From NCBI RefSeq assembly GCF_000009765.2, contig NC_003155.5, forward strand, positions 2,542,001-2,606,000: a DNA stretch of 64,000 bases, written 5' to 3'. This document shows positions 1 through 8,654 of this stretch, one piece after another. The DNA comes from Streptomyces avermitilis MA-4680 = NBRC 14893 (GTDB lineage Bacteria; Actinomycetota; Actinomycetes; Streptomycetales; Streptomycetaceae). Position 1 is the first letter of the stretch, and each line of letters starts with the position of its first letter. The translations under genes were made by a program, and so were the position numbers. The notes beneath the pieces are model-generated. The model worked only from the letters and a program-made list of their open reading frames with translations, was not told where the DNA came from and did no database searches.

Positions 1-55
1 GTGGACGTATCCCCGCATCCCGCGGACGTCGCTCCATCCCGTGGGGGGACCCGTC

Positions 56-364
56 ATGAACAGTGACACCGGCAGAGCCGACACGCCCAGATCCGGACAG
101 GCCCGCCTCGGCGGCCTCGACGGCGCCCAACGACGGGCCGGTCGCGTGCTGTGCTGGACACACGCCGTTGCCATGCTGACCGCCGCCGCGCAAGCCGTCC
201 TGAGCCCCGACTTCCCCTGGTGGGACCGTCTCTGGCCGCTGCCCTGGTATCTGATTCCCGCCACCGGGATCATCTGGGCCGTCCTGCGCGCCCGCTACAA
301 ACACGCCCTCCACCAGCAGAGCCTCGAAGAAGGCATCCCCGCCGACTTCGATCGGATCGCCTGA
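56..364 (+). CDS. small two-helix membrane protein, unknown function
   Basis: This 102-residue protein is not recognised. After a polar N-terminus of about 30 residues there are two hydrophobic segments, roughly residues 33-50 (LCWTHAVAMLTAAAQAVL) and 60-78 (PWYLIPATGIIWAVL), then a short charged tail, so it is probably an inner-membrane protein with two helices. The ATG at 56 is preferred to the in-frame GTG at 41 because a G-rich Shine-Dalgarno-like stretch (GTGGGGGGA) lies between them at suitable spacing. It stands alone; the next gene on this side is a decayed minus-strand ORF. No domain could be assigned. Confidence 0.6.
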   Translation: MNSDTGRADTPRSGQARLGGLDGAQRRAGRVLCWTHAVAMLTAAAQAVLSPDFPWWDRLWPLPWYLIPATGIIWAVLRARYKHALHQQSLEEGIPADFDRIA

Positions 365-386
365 ACCCCGACCGCGGGGTACGGCC

Positions 387-930
387 TCAGATCAACACGA
401 CGTGGTCGTCCCAGCCGTTGCCTGTCACCTTCTCGAACCACAGGCGCGCCGTGCCCTCGGCGACGGCCGCCGGACACAGCCTCCATCCCGCCCCCTCAGC
501 GATGCTGACCCGGGTCGCGCCACAGGACTCCTTGATGGGACTCCATCCGCTGTCCTCGGCGTCCCCGGTCATGACCCGCACGCCCTCGGGCCCGGCCAGC
601 GCCACCGTGGGGCCACCCCGGTGTCCGACGGCCGCGACATGGGACACCGCCGTAGGCACGACACGGCGCTCCCGTCGTCGACGAGTACGACGGTGCTGCC
701 CTCCGTGTCCCGGGCCGCCGCCAGGACGCGTACGGCCACCGTCTGCTCGATCCGCTGCCGCGCGGGCTCGCCACCGTCTGCTCGATCCGCTGCCGCGCGG
801 GCTCGCCACCGTCCGCCGGTCACCGCACCGCGTACAACGCACCGTCGTGCGCGGTCCAGCCGGTCAGGTCCCCTTCGGCGGACGGCAGACTGCCCAGCAG
901 GCATTCGACACGTCAACGACCGCGTCCATA
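387..930 (-). pseudogene. decayed, frameshifted gene of unknown function
   Basis: Reading the minus strand, sensible protein is split over frames: a segment reading LTGWTAHDGALYAVR, then a stop; a segment VAVRVLAAARDTEGSTVVLVDD in another reading; then TAVSHVAAVGHRGG running to the natural end WDDHVVLI. A 35-bp perfect tandem duplication (741-810), not a multiple of three, lies in the middle, and at least one more shift occurs near 675-685. The three pieces look like one former protein of about 170 residues with no domain I can name. It is most likely a pseudogene; sequencing error is possible for the second shift but not for the duplication. Confidence 0.5.
741..810. repeat. 35-bp perfect tandem duplication
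   Basis: Two adjacent identical copies (741-775 and 776-810) of a unit beginning GTCTGCTCGATCCGCTGCCG. The length of 35 bp breaks the reading frame of the minus-strand ORF that contains it. Confidence 0.95.
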
Positions 931-1094
931 TCAGGCATGGCGGCAGATTAGGCGGCGGCGGTCCGGCCGCGGGGCGGAAGTCCCGACCGGGCGCGGGCCC
1001 GAACACGCCGACCGGGCGCGAACGGCGTGGCCGCGCCCGGGCGGCGGCTTCGGTCAGCCGGTCGCGGCGCGCCTGCCGCGCCGCCGGAGGCCGG

Positions 1095-1150
1095 TCGTCG
1101 TGCACTTGCCGCCGGTCAGCCGGTCAGCCGTTCGTCGTGCACTTGCCGCC
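1095..1150. repeat. 19-bp direct repeat of a gene 3' end
   Basis: TCGTCGTGCACTTGCCGCC occurs at 1095-1113 and again at 1132-1150. The second copy is the coding end (GGKCTT) of the cellulose-binding-domain gene; the first lies just past its stop codon with GGTCAGCC repeats between. It looks like a slippage or remnant duplication of the CBM tail. Confidence 0.85.
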
Positions 1151-2629
1151 GTTCAGCGTGAAGCCGTACGGGGTCGTGTTCTCGTCGTGCCAGGTGGACA
1201 GGAAGCCGAAGGCGAAGGTGCCGTCGGCCGCGACCTGCTTGTTGTAGTCGGCTGCCGCGGCCGTGACCCGGGCGCCGCTCTGGGTGACGCTCGCGTCCCA
1301 CATCTGGCTGATCTGCTGGCCGTCACGGAACGTCCAGCCGATGCGCCAGTTGTCGAGCGCCTTTTCGGAGGTGACCGTGACCGTGGCCTGGAAGCCGTCC
1401 GGCCATTCGTTGAGTATCTCGTACTTCACCTGGCAGTAGGACGGGGCCTTCGTCGAGCCGCCCGCCTTGTGCGTCTCCTCCACGGTGGAGGACGACTTGC
1501 CCTGGGGCTCCGTGTCGGGGTCGCTGCTCTTCACCTCGGACTTCGCGCCCGTCGGCCGCGAAGTCGAGGAGGAGGACGAGGACGAGGGGGCGGCGGCCGA
1601 CCCCGAGGGCAGGTCCGCGGCGGGCAGTGACGCAGCCTCGCCCGCCACCGGCCGGCCGTCCGTCGCGTCGTCGCTCGCCGACGCGCCGCCGCCCGAGTCG
1701 CCGAACTGCATCAGCGAGGCCCCCAGCGCAAGCGCCGACACGATCACGGCCGCGGCCAGGATCCCGGTCCTGCCGATCCGCGGCCGGGCCGTCCCGCCCT
1801 GGGCGAGCCCGGTGTCCGCGCCCGTGTACACGCGCCCGCCACTCAGTCCCGCGTCCGCCGCCCGGCGCCGGCGCTCCAGATAGGCGAGCCCGCCCCAGCC
1901 GATGACTCCGCCCGCCAGCGCGGAGGGCAGTCCCCCGCCGTGCAGACGCAGGCACGCCGCGGCCTCGGCGCACTCCACACAGGTGGCGAGGTGCCGCGAG
2001 AGGTCATCGGGCGCACCGGCGTTCGGTGACCGGGTCACCGCGTCGAGGAGCCGCGCGTAGCTGCGGCACTCGGCCTTCATGGGGGTGTCGAGGTGGTTGC
2101 GGTGGCAGCGGTCTCTGAACAGCGCCCGTACCTGGACGAGTTCCTCGGCCGCCGCCGTGGGGTCGAGGCCGAGCCGACGGGCCACGTCCGGCAGGGGCAG
2201 CGACTCCACCTCGGCCAGCCACAGCAGCGCCGCGTCCGGCTCCTGCATGTCCCTCAGACCGCGCAGCGCGAGCGGGCGGTGCAGGGGCGGCCCGGTGTAG
2301 CGTGCGGCCTTGTCGGAGTTGAGCCACAGCCGCAGGTCGGGGTCGAGACGGTGCCCCTGCCCGTGGGCCTCCCAGGCGGCGGCGGCAGTGCGAACGGCCG
2401 TCAGCAGCAGCGGAATGCGCGGCAGCCTGAGCGTCCGGCGCCCGGTGTCCTTCGCCGTGGCGTCGGCGGCGCGCGCCTGGTGGATCCCGTGCGTGAACGC
2501 CTCGGTGGCAAGCTGTGCCGCGGCAGCCGAACCGGACGTGCACAGATCGGCGTACGACAGGACCGCGTCCCAGCACTCGGAGAACAGTGCTGCCTCGGCG
2601 GCGTCCTGGGGGGTCGGCAGGTCGGGCAT
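1124..2629 (-). CDS. membrane protein: sigma-like N-terminus, zinc-finger motif, extracellular CBM2
   Basis: This 501-residue protein joins four parts. Residues about 18-55 and 125-180 resemble regions 2 and 4 of ECF-type sigma factors (second block: PDAALLWLAEVESLPLPDVARRLGL). Residues 213-220 form an HxxxCxxC motif (HLATCVEC) as in ZAS anti-sigma factors. A transmembrane helix lies at about 289-308. A Ser/Pro/Thr linker follows, then a C-terminal family-2 cellulose-binding module (about 398-501) with the expected terminal Cys pair and several exposed Trp (NEWP, NWRIGW, MWDA, STWHDEN). I infer a type-II-like membrane sensor with the regulator inside and the carbohydrate module outside. ATG 2629 is chosen over 2659 because CAGGAG sits at proper distance. 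An inverted repeat lies upstream at 2667-2693. The sigma assignment is by eye and moderate; the CBM2 is confident. Confidence 0.8.
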   Translation of the reverse strand: MPDLPTPQDAAEAALFSECWDAVLSYADLCTSGSAAAAQLATEAFTHGIHQARAADATAKDTGRRTLRLPRIPLLLTAVRTAAAAWEAHGQGHRLDPDLRLWLNSDKAARYTGPPLHRPLALRGLRDMQEPDAALLWLAEVESLPLPDVARRLGLDPTAAAEELVQVRALFRDRCHRNHLDTPMKAECRSYARLLDAVTRSPNAGAPDDLSRHLATCVECAEAAACLRLHGGGLPSALAGGVIGWGGLAYLERRRRAADAGLSGGRVYTGADTGLAQGGTARPRIGRTGILAAAVIVSALALGASLMQFGDSGGGASASDDATDGRPVAGEAASLPAADLPSGSAAAPSSSSSSSTSRPTGAKSEVKSSDPDTEPQGKSSSTVEETHKAGGSTKAPSYCQVKYEILNEWPDGFQATVTVTSEKALDNWRIGWTFRDGQQISQMWDASVTQSGARVTAAAADYNKQVAADGTFAFGFLSTWHDENTTPYGFTLNGGKCTTNG

Positions 2630-2666
2630 GGGGAGCTCCTGCATCGAGTGCATCCACAAGAAGCGT

Positions 2667-2693
2667 CAACTCCCCCTCGGTACAGGGGAGTTG
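2667..2693 (-). promoter_or_regulatory. perfect 9-bp inverted repeat upstream of the CBM2 regulator gene
   Basis: CAACTCCCC (2667-2675) and GGGGAGTTG (2685-2693) are exact reverse complements with a 9-nt spacer, 38-64 bp upstream of the start codon at 2629. It could be an operator or a 5' UTR hairpin. The rest of 2694-2954 is otherwise featureless apart from unassigned promoter-like AT-richer sequence near 2735-2765. Confidence 0.45.
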
Positions 2694-2954
2694 GGGTTGT
2701 CTCACGACAGGCCCCGAGCCTTTCACGATTTCAGCACAACTGACAAGCTGCGTATTCAATTTCCGTTACCGGCGGTTACGCAACTCTCGGTCCACGGCGG
2801 CCGGTTGCGACCGGCGGCGAGCGTTCCGGCTGCGCGGACCGCCCGGCTCCGGGTGTCCCGAGTGTGGTACGGAAAGGAGGCCGGGACGTATCGATTCCCG
2901 TCGACTTTCACCGGATCTTCCACTCCGTGACGGCCGCGAGTGATCACATACACG

Positions 2955-2994
2955 CCCACCCCCGGCTCGGGCGCGCGCCGGAGCCGGGGGTGGG
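2955..2994 (-). terminator. strong stem-loop terminator after the radical SAM gene
   Basis: CCCACCCCCGGCTC (2955-2968) and GAGCCGGGGGTGGG (2981-2994) form a perfect 14-bp stem with a 12-nt loop, about 70 nt past the stop codon at 3065 of the minus-strand radical SAM gene. There is no U-tract, as is common for Streptomyces terminators. Confidence 0.8.
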
Positions 2995-3064
2995 CCGGGC
3001 GGGGAGGGGATCGGGTAGGGAAGCTACCGAGCCGGGAGGGGGCCTGCCGCCCCGCGGGTGAGGG

Positions 3065-4384
3065 CTAGGCCGGGGTCGGTTCCTGTGCCGGGAGGCTGTC
3101 CATGAAGGAGCTGACGGAGAAGACCGCGCGTCCCGGGCCGGGCTCCCCGTAGCCGGGCGGGGAGGAGAGACCGAAGTCCTCCATCGTGGCGCGGTACGCC
3201 TCGAGCAGGCGGATGTGGTACTCCAGCGGCGCACCCTGCGGGTTGGCCTTGCCGAGCGGCGTCGTCGGCTCCGGGCACCAGGTGGTGAAGCGGGGCGTGA
3301 TGCCGTGCGACATGAAGAAGCGCAGGCCCTCGGTGGTGGAGGCGATGGCCTCGTCGACCGTCGTGAAGCCGAAGGGCTCCGCCATCTCCACGCCCGCCAC
3401 GAAGTTGGGGATCACATTGCGCGCGCCGAAGATCTCCGCCGAGTCGAGAATGCGCTTGTGCCACTCGTCGCGGCCGACGTAGCGCTCCTTTCCGGGGCAG
3501 TACAGCTCGAACAGCCGGCGGTCCCACACCTCGTAGTTGGGGTGGTAGATCTGCACGCCGTGGTCCTTGAAGCGCTGGACGTCGTCCCTCGGGAGCGCCT
3601 GCGCGACGACCTTGCCGATCCAGCGCCCCGGGAAGCGCTCCTCGATGGCCTTGGCGTAGTGCCCGTAGAAGTCGGCCTCGTCGCGCCCGGCGACCTTGGA
3701 CGTGATCGCACCGCCCGTGAGCGTGTACGCGGTGGACGCCTTCGCGGTGTCGTACCGGTCGATGATCTCCAGCGCTTCGAGGACCTCCTCGACGTCCTTC
3801 ACGCCGGTGTACGGGCGGCCCGCCGCCTTGTGCTGGCGCCAGTTGTGGTTGATGTCGCAGTACTGGCACTCCTCCTTGGCGCCGAAGTACTGGCAGACCC
3901 GGAAGACGGTGAGGTAGATCAGATAGCCCCACTGGATCGTCGGGGCGACCTCCATGACGGACTTCCCGTTGGAGAGCTGGTGCCGGTAGTACTCCGGCAT
4001 CGGGGGGACGCCGACGTCCGAGATCCGCTTCCCGTCGAGGTAGAGCCCGAGCATGCCGTCCTCGTCGGCGGCCACCCGGTACGGCGAGGCCGGGTTCACG
4101 CGCACCGACACGACGGTGCGCCGCAGGTCGTACGGGCCACCGGTGAGGATGATCTCCTCCGGCGGCCGGCGCAGCGCGGCCTCGCCCAGCTCGGGCAGGG
4201 TGCCGTGGTCGAAGGAGAAGATGAAGTACGACTTCGGCTTGACGTCGCCGTCCTCGTTGTCCGAGAGCGCCGAGTCGTCGAAGGCCACACCTCCCCGGAG
4301 CAGGTCCTCCTTGAAAACGGCTTCCCGCGGTACGTGCGGGAACCGCTCCATCAGATCCTCGACCAGCGCGGTACGGCTGCCCAT
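3065..4384 (-). CDS. radical SAM protein with CX8CX2C cluster motif
   Basis: A 439-residue soluble protein. Residues around 165-178 read CQYFGAKEECQYCDIN, giving a CX8CX2C arrangement instead of the canonical CX3CX2C; downstream TLTGGAIT and the alternating beta/alpha pattern (IIDRYD, GKVVAQAL, VIPNFVAGVEM) fit a radical SAM TIM barrel that binds a [4Fe-4S] cluster and S-adenosylmethionine. I do not recognise the substrate; MSMEG_0568-type or BioB-like radical SAM families are possible but unproven. The ATG at 4384 has a textbook AAGGAGGACGGG site. The 2-hydroxyacid dehydrogenase lies 225 bp upstream on the same strand, so co-transcription is possible but not shown. A strong terminator follows the gene. 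Confidence 0.75.
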   Translation of the reverse strand: MGSRTALVEDLMERFPHVPREAVFKEDLLRGGVAFDDSALSDNEDGDVKPKSYFIFSFDHGTLPELGEAALRRPPEEIILTGGPYDLRRTVVSVRVNPASPYRVAADEDGMLGLYLDGKRISDVGVPPMPEYYRHQLSNGKSVMEVAPTIQWGYLIYLTVFRVCQYFGAKEECQYCDINHNWRQHKAAGRPYTGVKDVEEVLEALEIIDRYDTAKASTAYTLTGGAITSKVAGRDEADFYGHYAKAIEERFPGRWIGKVVAQALPRDDVQRFKDHGVQIYHPNYEVWDRRLFELYCPGKERYVGRDEWHKRILDSAEIFGARNVIPNFVAGVEMAEPFGFTTVDEAIASTTEGLRFFMSHGITPRFTTWCPEPTTPLGKANPQGAPLEYHIRLLEAYRATMEDFGLSSPPGYGEPGPGRAVFSVSSFMDSLPAQEPTPA

Positions 4385-4609
4385 CCCGTCCTCCTTGCTC
4401 CCGAGTCGTTCCCGGCTCCTGTGCTCGACTCCTCACGGTATGCCCCGTGCGGGCGACCGGCCGTGCCGGGGCCCCGAACAGGCGCTGACCGGGCTGCACC
4501 GCGGGCGGCCCGGTCCACGCCCGGATGTGCCGCGCGGGCCCATGGGGCAGGGTGCGCCAAGGGGCGGCTCAGCCCCGCTGGGGCCGGTGCCCGCGGTCGG
4601 TCTCCGGGG

Positions 4610-5617
4610 TCACGCGGTGCGCTCCAGCGCGCCGGGGTCGATCGCGTACGCCGGCGCCTCGCCCCCTCGCAGCCGCTCCGCCTCCTCCGTCACGGTGAGG
4701 CCGAGGCGGGCCACCTCGTTGCCCTGCGAGCCCGCCAGGTGGGGGGTGACGAAGGCGTTCGGCAGGTCGAAGAGCGGGGAGCCGGCGGGCAACGGCTCGG
4801 GTTCCGTGACGTCGAGGACGGCGCTGAGCCGTCCGGCGCGCAGTTCGTCGACGAGCGCCTCGTGGTCGACCAGGGCGCCGCGCGCGGTGTTGACGAGGAA
4901 GGACCCGTCCGGCATCAGGGCGAGTTCGCGACGGCCGATGAGCCGACGGGTCTCGGGGGTCAGCGGGGCGTGCAGGGTGACGATGTCGGAGGAGCGCAGC
5001 AGGTCGTCCAACGGCAGCAGGGGAACGCCGAGCCGGGCGGCCTCCGCCGCGTCTACGTACGGGTCGGCCAGGCTCGGCCGCAGGTCGAAGGGGCGCAACA
5101 GTTCGATGAGCCGGCGGCCGATGCGGGAGGCGCCCACGATCCCGACCCGGCGGCCGAAGTTGCCGACGCCCGGCAGGATGTCCCCCATGGGAAAGGCCCG
5201 GTCGGTGCGGAAGCGGTCGCGGTGCGCGAAGAGGTCCTTGCCGGCGAGCAGGATCATGGCGAGCGCGTATTCGGCGACGGGCAGCGCGTTGGCGCCGGCC
5301 GCGGAGGAGACCGCGATGCCGCGTTCCCAGAGCGCGGGGGTGGCGAAGCCCTTCACCGAGCCCGCCGCGTGCAGCACGGCGCGCAGCTCGGGCGCCGCGT
5401 CGAGGACGGCCGCGTCGAGGCGGGGGCAGCCCCAGCCGGTGATCAGGATCTCCACCCCGGCGAGCGCCTCCCGTACCCGGGGAGCGGTGAAGTCCTCGGC
5501 CACCAGACCGGGGTCGATGTCCACACAGGCGCGCAGTCGGGCGAGCACCTCCGGCGGGAAGATCCATGGCACGTTCTCGGCGGTCATGGCGAACATCGCC
5601 AGGGGACGCTCGGGCAA
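4610..5617 (-). CDS. D-2-hydroxyacid dehydrogenase (NAD-binding)
   Basis: The 335-residue length and motifs fit the D-isomer-specific 2-hydroxyacid dehydrogenase family, which reduces 2-oxo acids with NAD(P)H. The Rossmann fold shows at GIVGASRIGRRL (about 160-171); the catalytic Arg is in VNTARGALVD, the acid in DVTEPEPLP, and the His in VTPHLAGS near residue 300. Formate, glycerate, phosphoglycerate and lactate enzymes share these motifs, so the substrate is open. The TTG at 5617 is preceded by a GGAAGG sequence; ATG 5596 or 5587 are weaker alternatives. It is divergent from the alditol oxidase gene at 5752, with 134 bp between them that could hold both promoters. Confidence 0.85.
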   Translation of the reverse strand: MPERPLAMFAMTAENVPWIFPPEVLARLRACVDIDPGLVAEDFTAPRVREALAGVEILITGWGCPRLDAAVLDAAPELRAVLHAAGSVKGFATPALWERGIAVSSAAGANALPVAEYALAMILLAGKDLFAHRDRFRTDRAFPMGDILPGVGNFGRRVGIVGASRIGRRLIELLRPFDLRPSLADPYVDAAEAARLGVPLLPLDDLLRSSDIVTLHAPLTPETRRLIGRRELALMPDGSFLVNTARGALVDHEALVDELRAGRLSAVLDVTEPEPLPAGSPLFDLPNAFVTPHLAGSQGNEVARLGLTVTEEAERLRGGEAPAYAIDPGALERTA

Positions 5618-5685
5618 GGAAGTGACCTTCCGGCTGGCTGGATCAGGCGTAGCAAGCGGTGTCTACGGTAGGTGTCGACGAATGA

Positions 5686-7020
<1,335 letters not shown>

Positions 7021-7070
7021 GAAGATCGGCGACCGGGAACGGCTGACACCTCCCGGACTTCCTACACCCC

Positions 7071-7093
7071 CTTTCCTAACCCCTTGTCGAAAG
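7071..7093 (+). promoter_or_regulatory. candidate ROK operator upstream of the ROK gene
   Basis: CTTTC (7071-7075) and GAAAG (7089-7093) are inverted arms separated by 13 bp; the interior holds AACCCCTTGTCGAA (7078-7091). The same core, 13 of 14 identical, and the same arm spacing recur at 8535-8557 in front of the binding-protein gene, which suggests autoregulation and control of the transport operon by the same protein. Confidence 0.55.
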
Positions 7094-7166
7094 ACCCGGC
7101 AGGCCATAGCCTGGCGCCGCGCCGGGGCCGACGGGCCTCGTCATGGCCTGGAGGGATCGAGGGATC

Positions 7167-8417
7167 GTGTCGGTGAAGCGCACCTCACGCGACATCCGCA
7201 CCGCGAACCGTTACGAGGTGCTCCGCCAGATCATCGCCAAGTCACCCACCTCGCGGCAGGAACTGGCGGCCGCGACCGGGCTCAGTCTCGCCACGGTCGC
7301 CACGCTCGTCGGGGAGCTGCTCGACCTCGGCATGCTGACCGAGGTCGGATTCGAGGACTCGGCGGGCGGGCGGCCACGCGGTCTGGTCGCCGTCAACTCC
7401 GGCGGCGGCGCGCTGATCGGCGTCGACATCGCGGAGACGTACGTACGGGTCGAGCTGTTCGACCTCGGACTGGGCCAACTCGCCCGCGCCGACGAGGACA
7501 TGCGCCCGGGCGAGAGCCGCCCGGAGCAGGTCGTCGGGCATGTCGCGGCCGCGGTCGGCTCGGTCGTCGCGCAGGCCGGGGTGGACGGCGCGCGCGTCCT
7601 CGGCGTCGGGGTGAGCGTGCCGGGCCAGGTGGACCGCGACCGCGGGATCGCCGAGTACGCGCCGAACTGGGACTGGCACGACGTGCCGCTGCTCTCCCTG
7701 CTCGCCGAACACATCACCCATCCCCTGTACCTCGACAATCCGCTGCGCGCCTGCGCGGTGGCCGAGCTGTGGTTCGGCGCGGCCCGCGGGCGCGGGGACG
7801 CCGTGGTGGTGAACCTCGGCACCGGGGTCGGCGCCGGGCTGGCGCTGGGCGGCGCGCTGCACCGCGGGGTCAGCAACAGCGCCGGCGAGTGGGGTCATAC
7901 GACGCTCGTGCTGGACGGGCGGCTGTGCCACTGCGGCAACCACGGGTGCGTGGAGACGTATGTCGGGGCGCCCGGGATCATGCAGAACCTGCGGGAGCTG
8001 AGCCCCGCCGACCCCCTGCTGCACCCCGGGGACCAGACCGCCACGATCGACGCGCTGGCCCGTGGGGTCGCCGCGCGGGATCCCGTGGCGCTCAAGGTCG
8101 TTCGCGACACGGCCCGTTACCTGGGCGCCGGGATCGCCGACCTGGTGAACCTGCTCAACCCCGAGGTGGTCGTGCTCAGCAGCTGGGTGGCGGCCACGCT
8201 CGGCGAGCCGTTGCTCGACGAGGTGCGCGAGGCCGTCGCCCGGCACGCGCTGAGGCGACCGTTCGCCTCCACCGAGATCGTCCTCTCCCCCATCCCGACC
8301 GACCCGGTGTGCCTGGGAGCCGCGACCTTCGCCCTCGAAGGCGCCCTCCAGTCGGTCGGGCAGCGGCCCGCGCAGCGCGCCACCTCCGCGAGGAGCCGCA
8401 CCGCACCACCGTCATGA
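7167..8417 (+). CDS. ROK-family transcriptional regulator
   Basis: A 416-residue regulator with an N-terminal winged helix (about 10-70: SRQELAAATGLSLATVATLVGELLDLGML) and a C-terminal sugar-kinase-like ROK domain. The glycine-rich ATP/sugar region reads VNLGTGVGAGLALGG and the zinc motif LCHCGNHGCVE is intact. The GTG at 7167 follows GGAGGGATCGAGGGATC and is preferred; the in-frame ATG at 7143 would add eight residues. The gene sits directly upstream of the binding protein, permeases and GH2 enzyme on the same strand, so it probably represses or activates that operon in response to a sugar or sugar phosphate. A pseudo-palindrome shared with the next promoter supports this. Confidence 0.85.
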   Translation: MSVKRTSRDIRTANRYEVLRQIIAKSPTSRQELAAATGLSLATVATLVGELLDLGMLTEVGFEDSAGGRPRGLVAVNSGGGALIGVDIAETYVRVELFDLGLGQLARADEDMRPGESRPEQVVGHVAAAVGSVVAQAGVDGARVLGVGVSVPGQVDRDRGIAEYAPNWDWHDVPLLSLLAEHITHPLYLDNPLRACAVAELWFGAARGRGDAVVVNLGTGVGAGLALGGALHRGVSNSAGEWGHTTLVLDGRLCHCGNHGCVETYVGAPGIMQNLRELSPADPLLHPGDQTATIDALARGVAARDPVALKVVRDTARYLGAGIADLVNLLNPEVVVLSSWVAATLGEPLLDEVREAVARHALRRPFASTEIVLSPIPTDPVCLGAATFALEGALQSVGQRPAQRATSARSRTAPPS

Positions 8418-8446
8418 CGACGCCCCTCGCCTGACCCGCGAGCGTC

Positions 8447-8466
8447 CCGCCCGACAGAGGGGGCGG
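8447..8466 (+). terminator. weak stem-loop after the ROK gene
   Basis: CCGCCC (8447-8452) pairs with GGGCGG (8461-8466) over an 8-nt loop, 30 nt after the ROK stop codon. With only six pairs the terminator assignment is weak. Confidence 0.3.
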
Positions 8467-8534
8467 TCCGGTCGTGCGGCGGCCCACCCTCGTCACGTCC
8501 GGTATTCCGAACGCTGCACAACACTTCGAACAGC

Positions 8535-8557
8535 CTTCGTCCAACCCCTTGCCGAAG
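8535..8557 (+). promoter_or_regulatory. candidate ROK operator upstream of the sugar ABC operon
   Basis: CTTCG (8535-8539) and CGAAG (8553-8557) are inverted arms around a 13-bp centre that contains AACCCCTTGCCGAA (8543-8556), matching the site at 7071-7093. A partial further copy, TTGACCGAAG, follows at about 8560-8569. The site is about 100 bp upstream of the start at 8655. Confidence 0.55.
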
Positions 8558-8654
8558 CCTTGACCGAAGGTTAGCGTCCGGCTCCGCGACGCCAGATCGA
8601 GCCACTGACGCACAGCAGTTGAGCCGCAGCCGTACTCAAGACAAGGACGTCACC

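Noticed and set aside
3215..5671. 818-codon plus-strand open frame
   Set aside because: Opposite to the radical SAM and dehydrogenase genes and without recognisable protein features.
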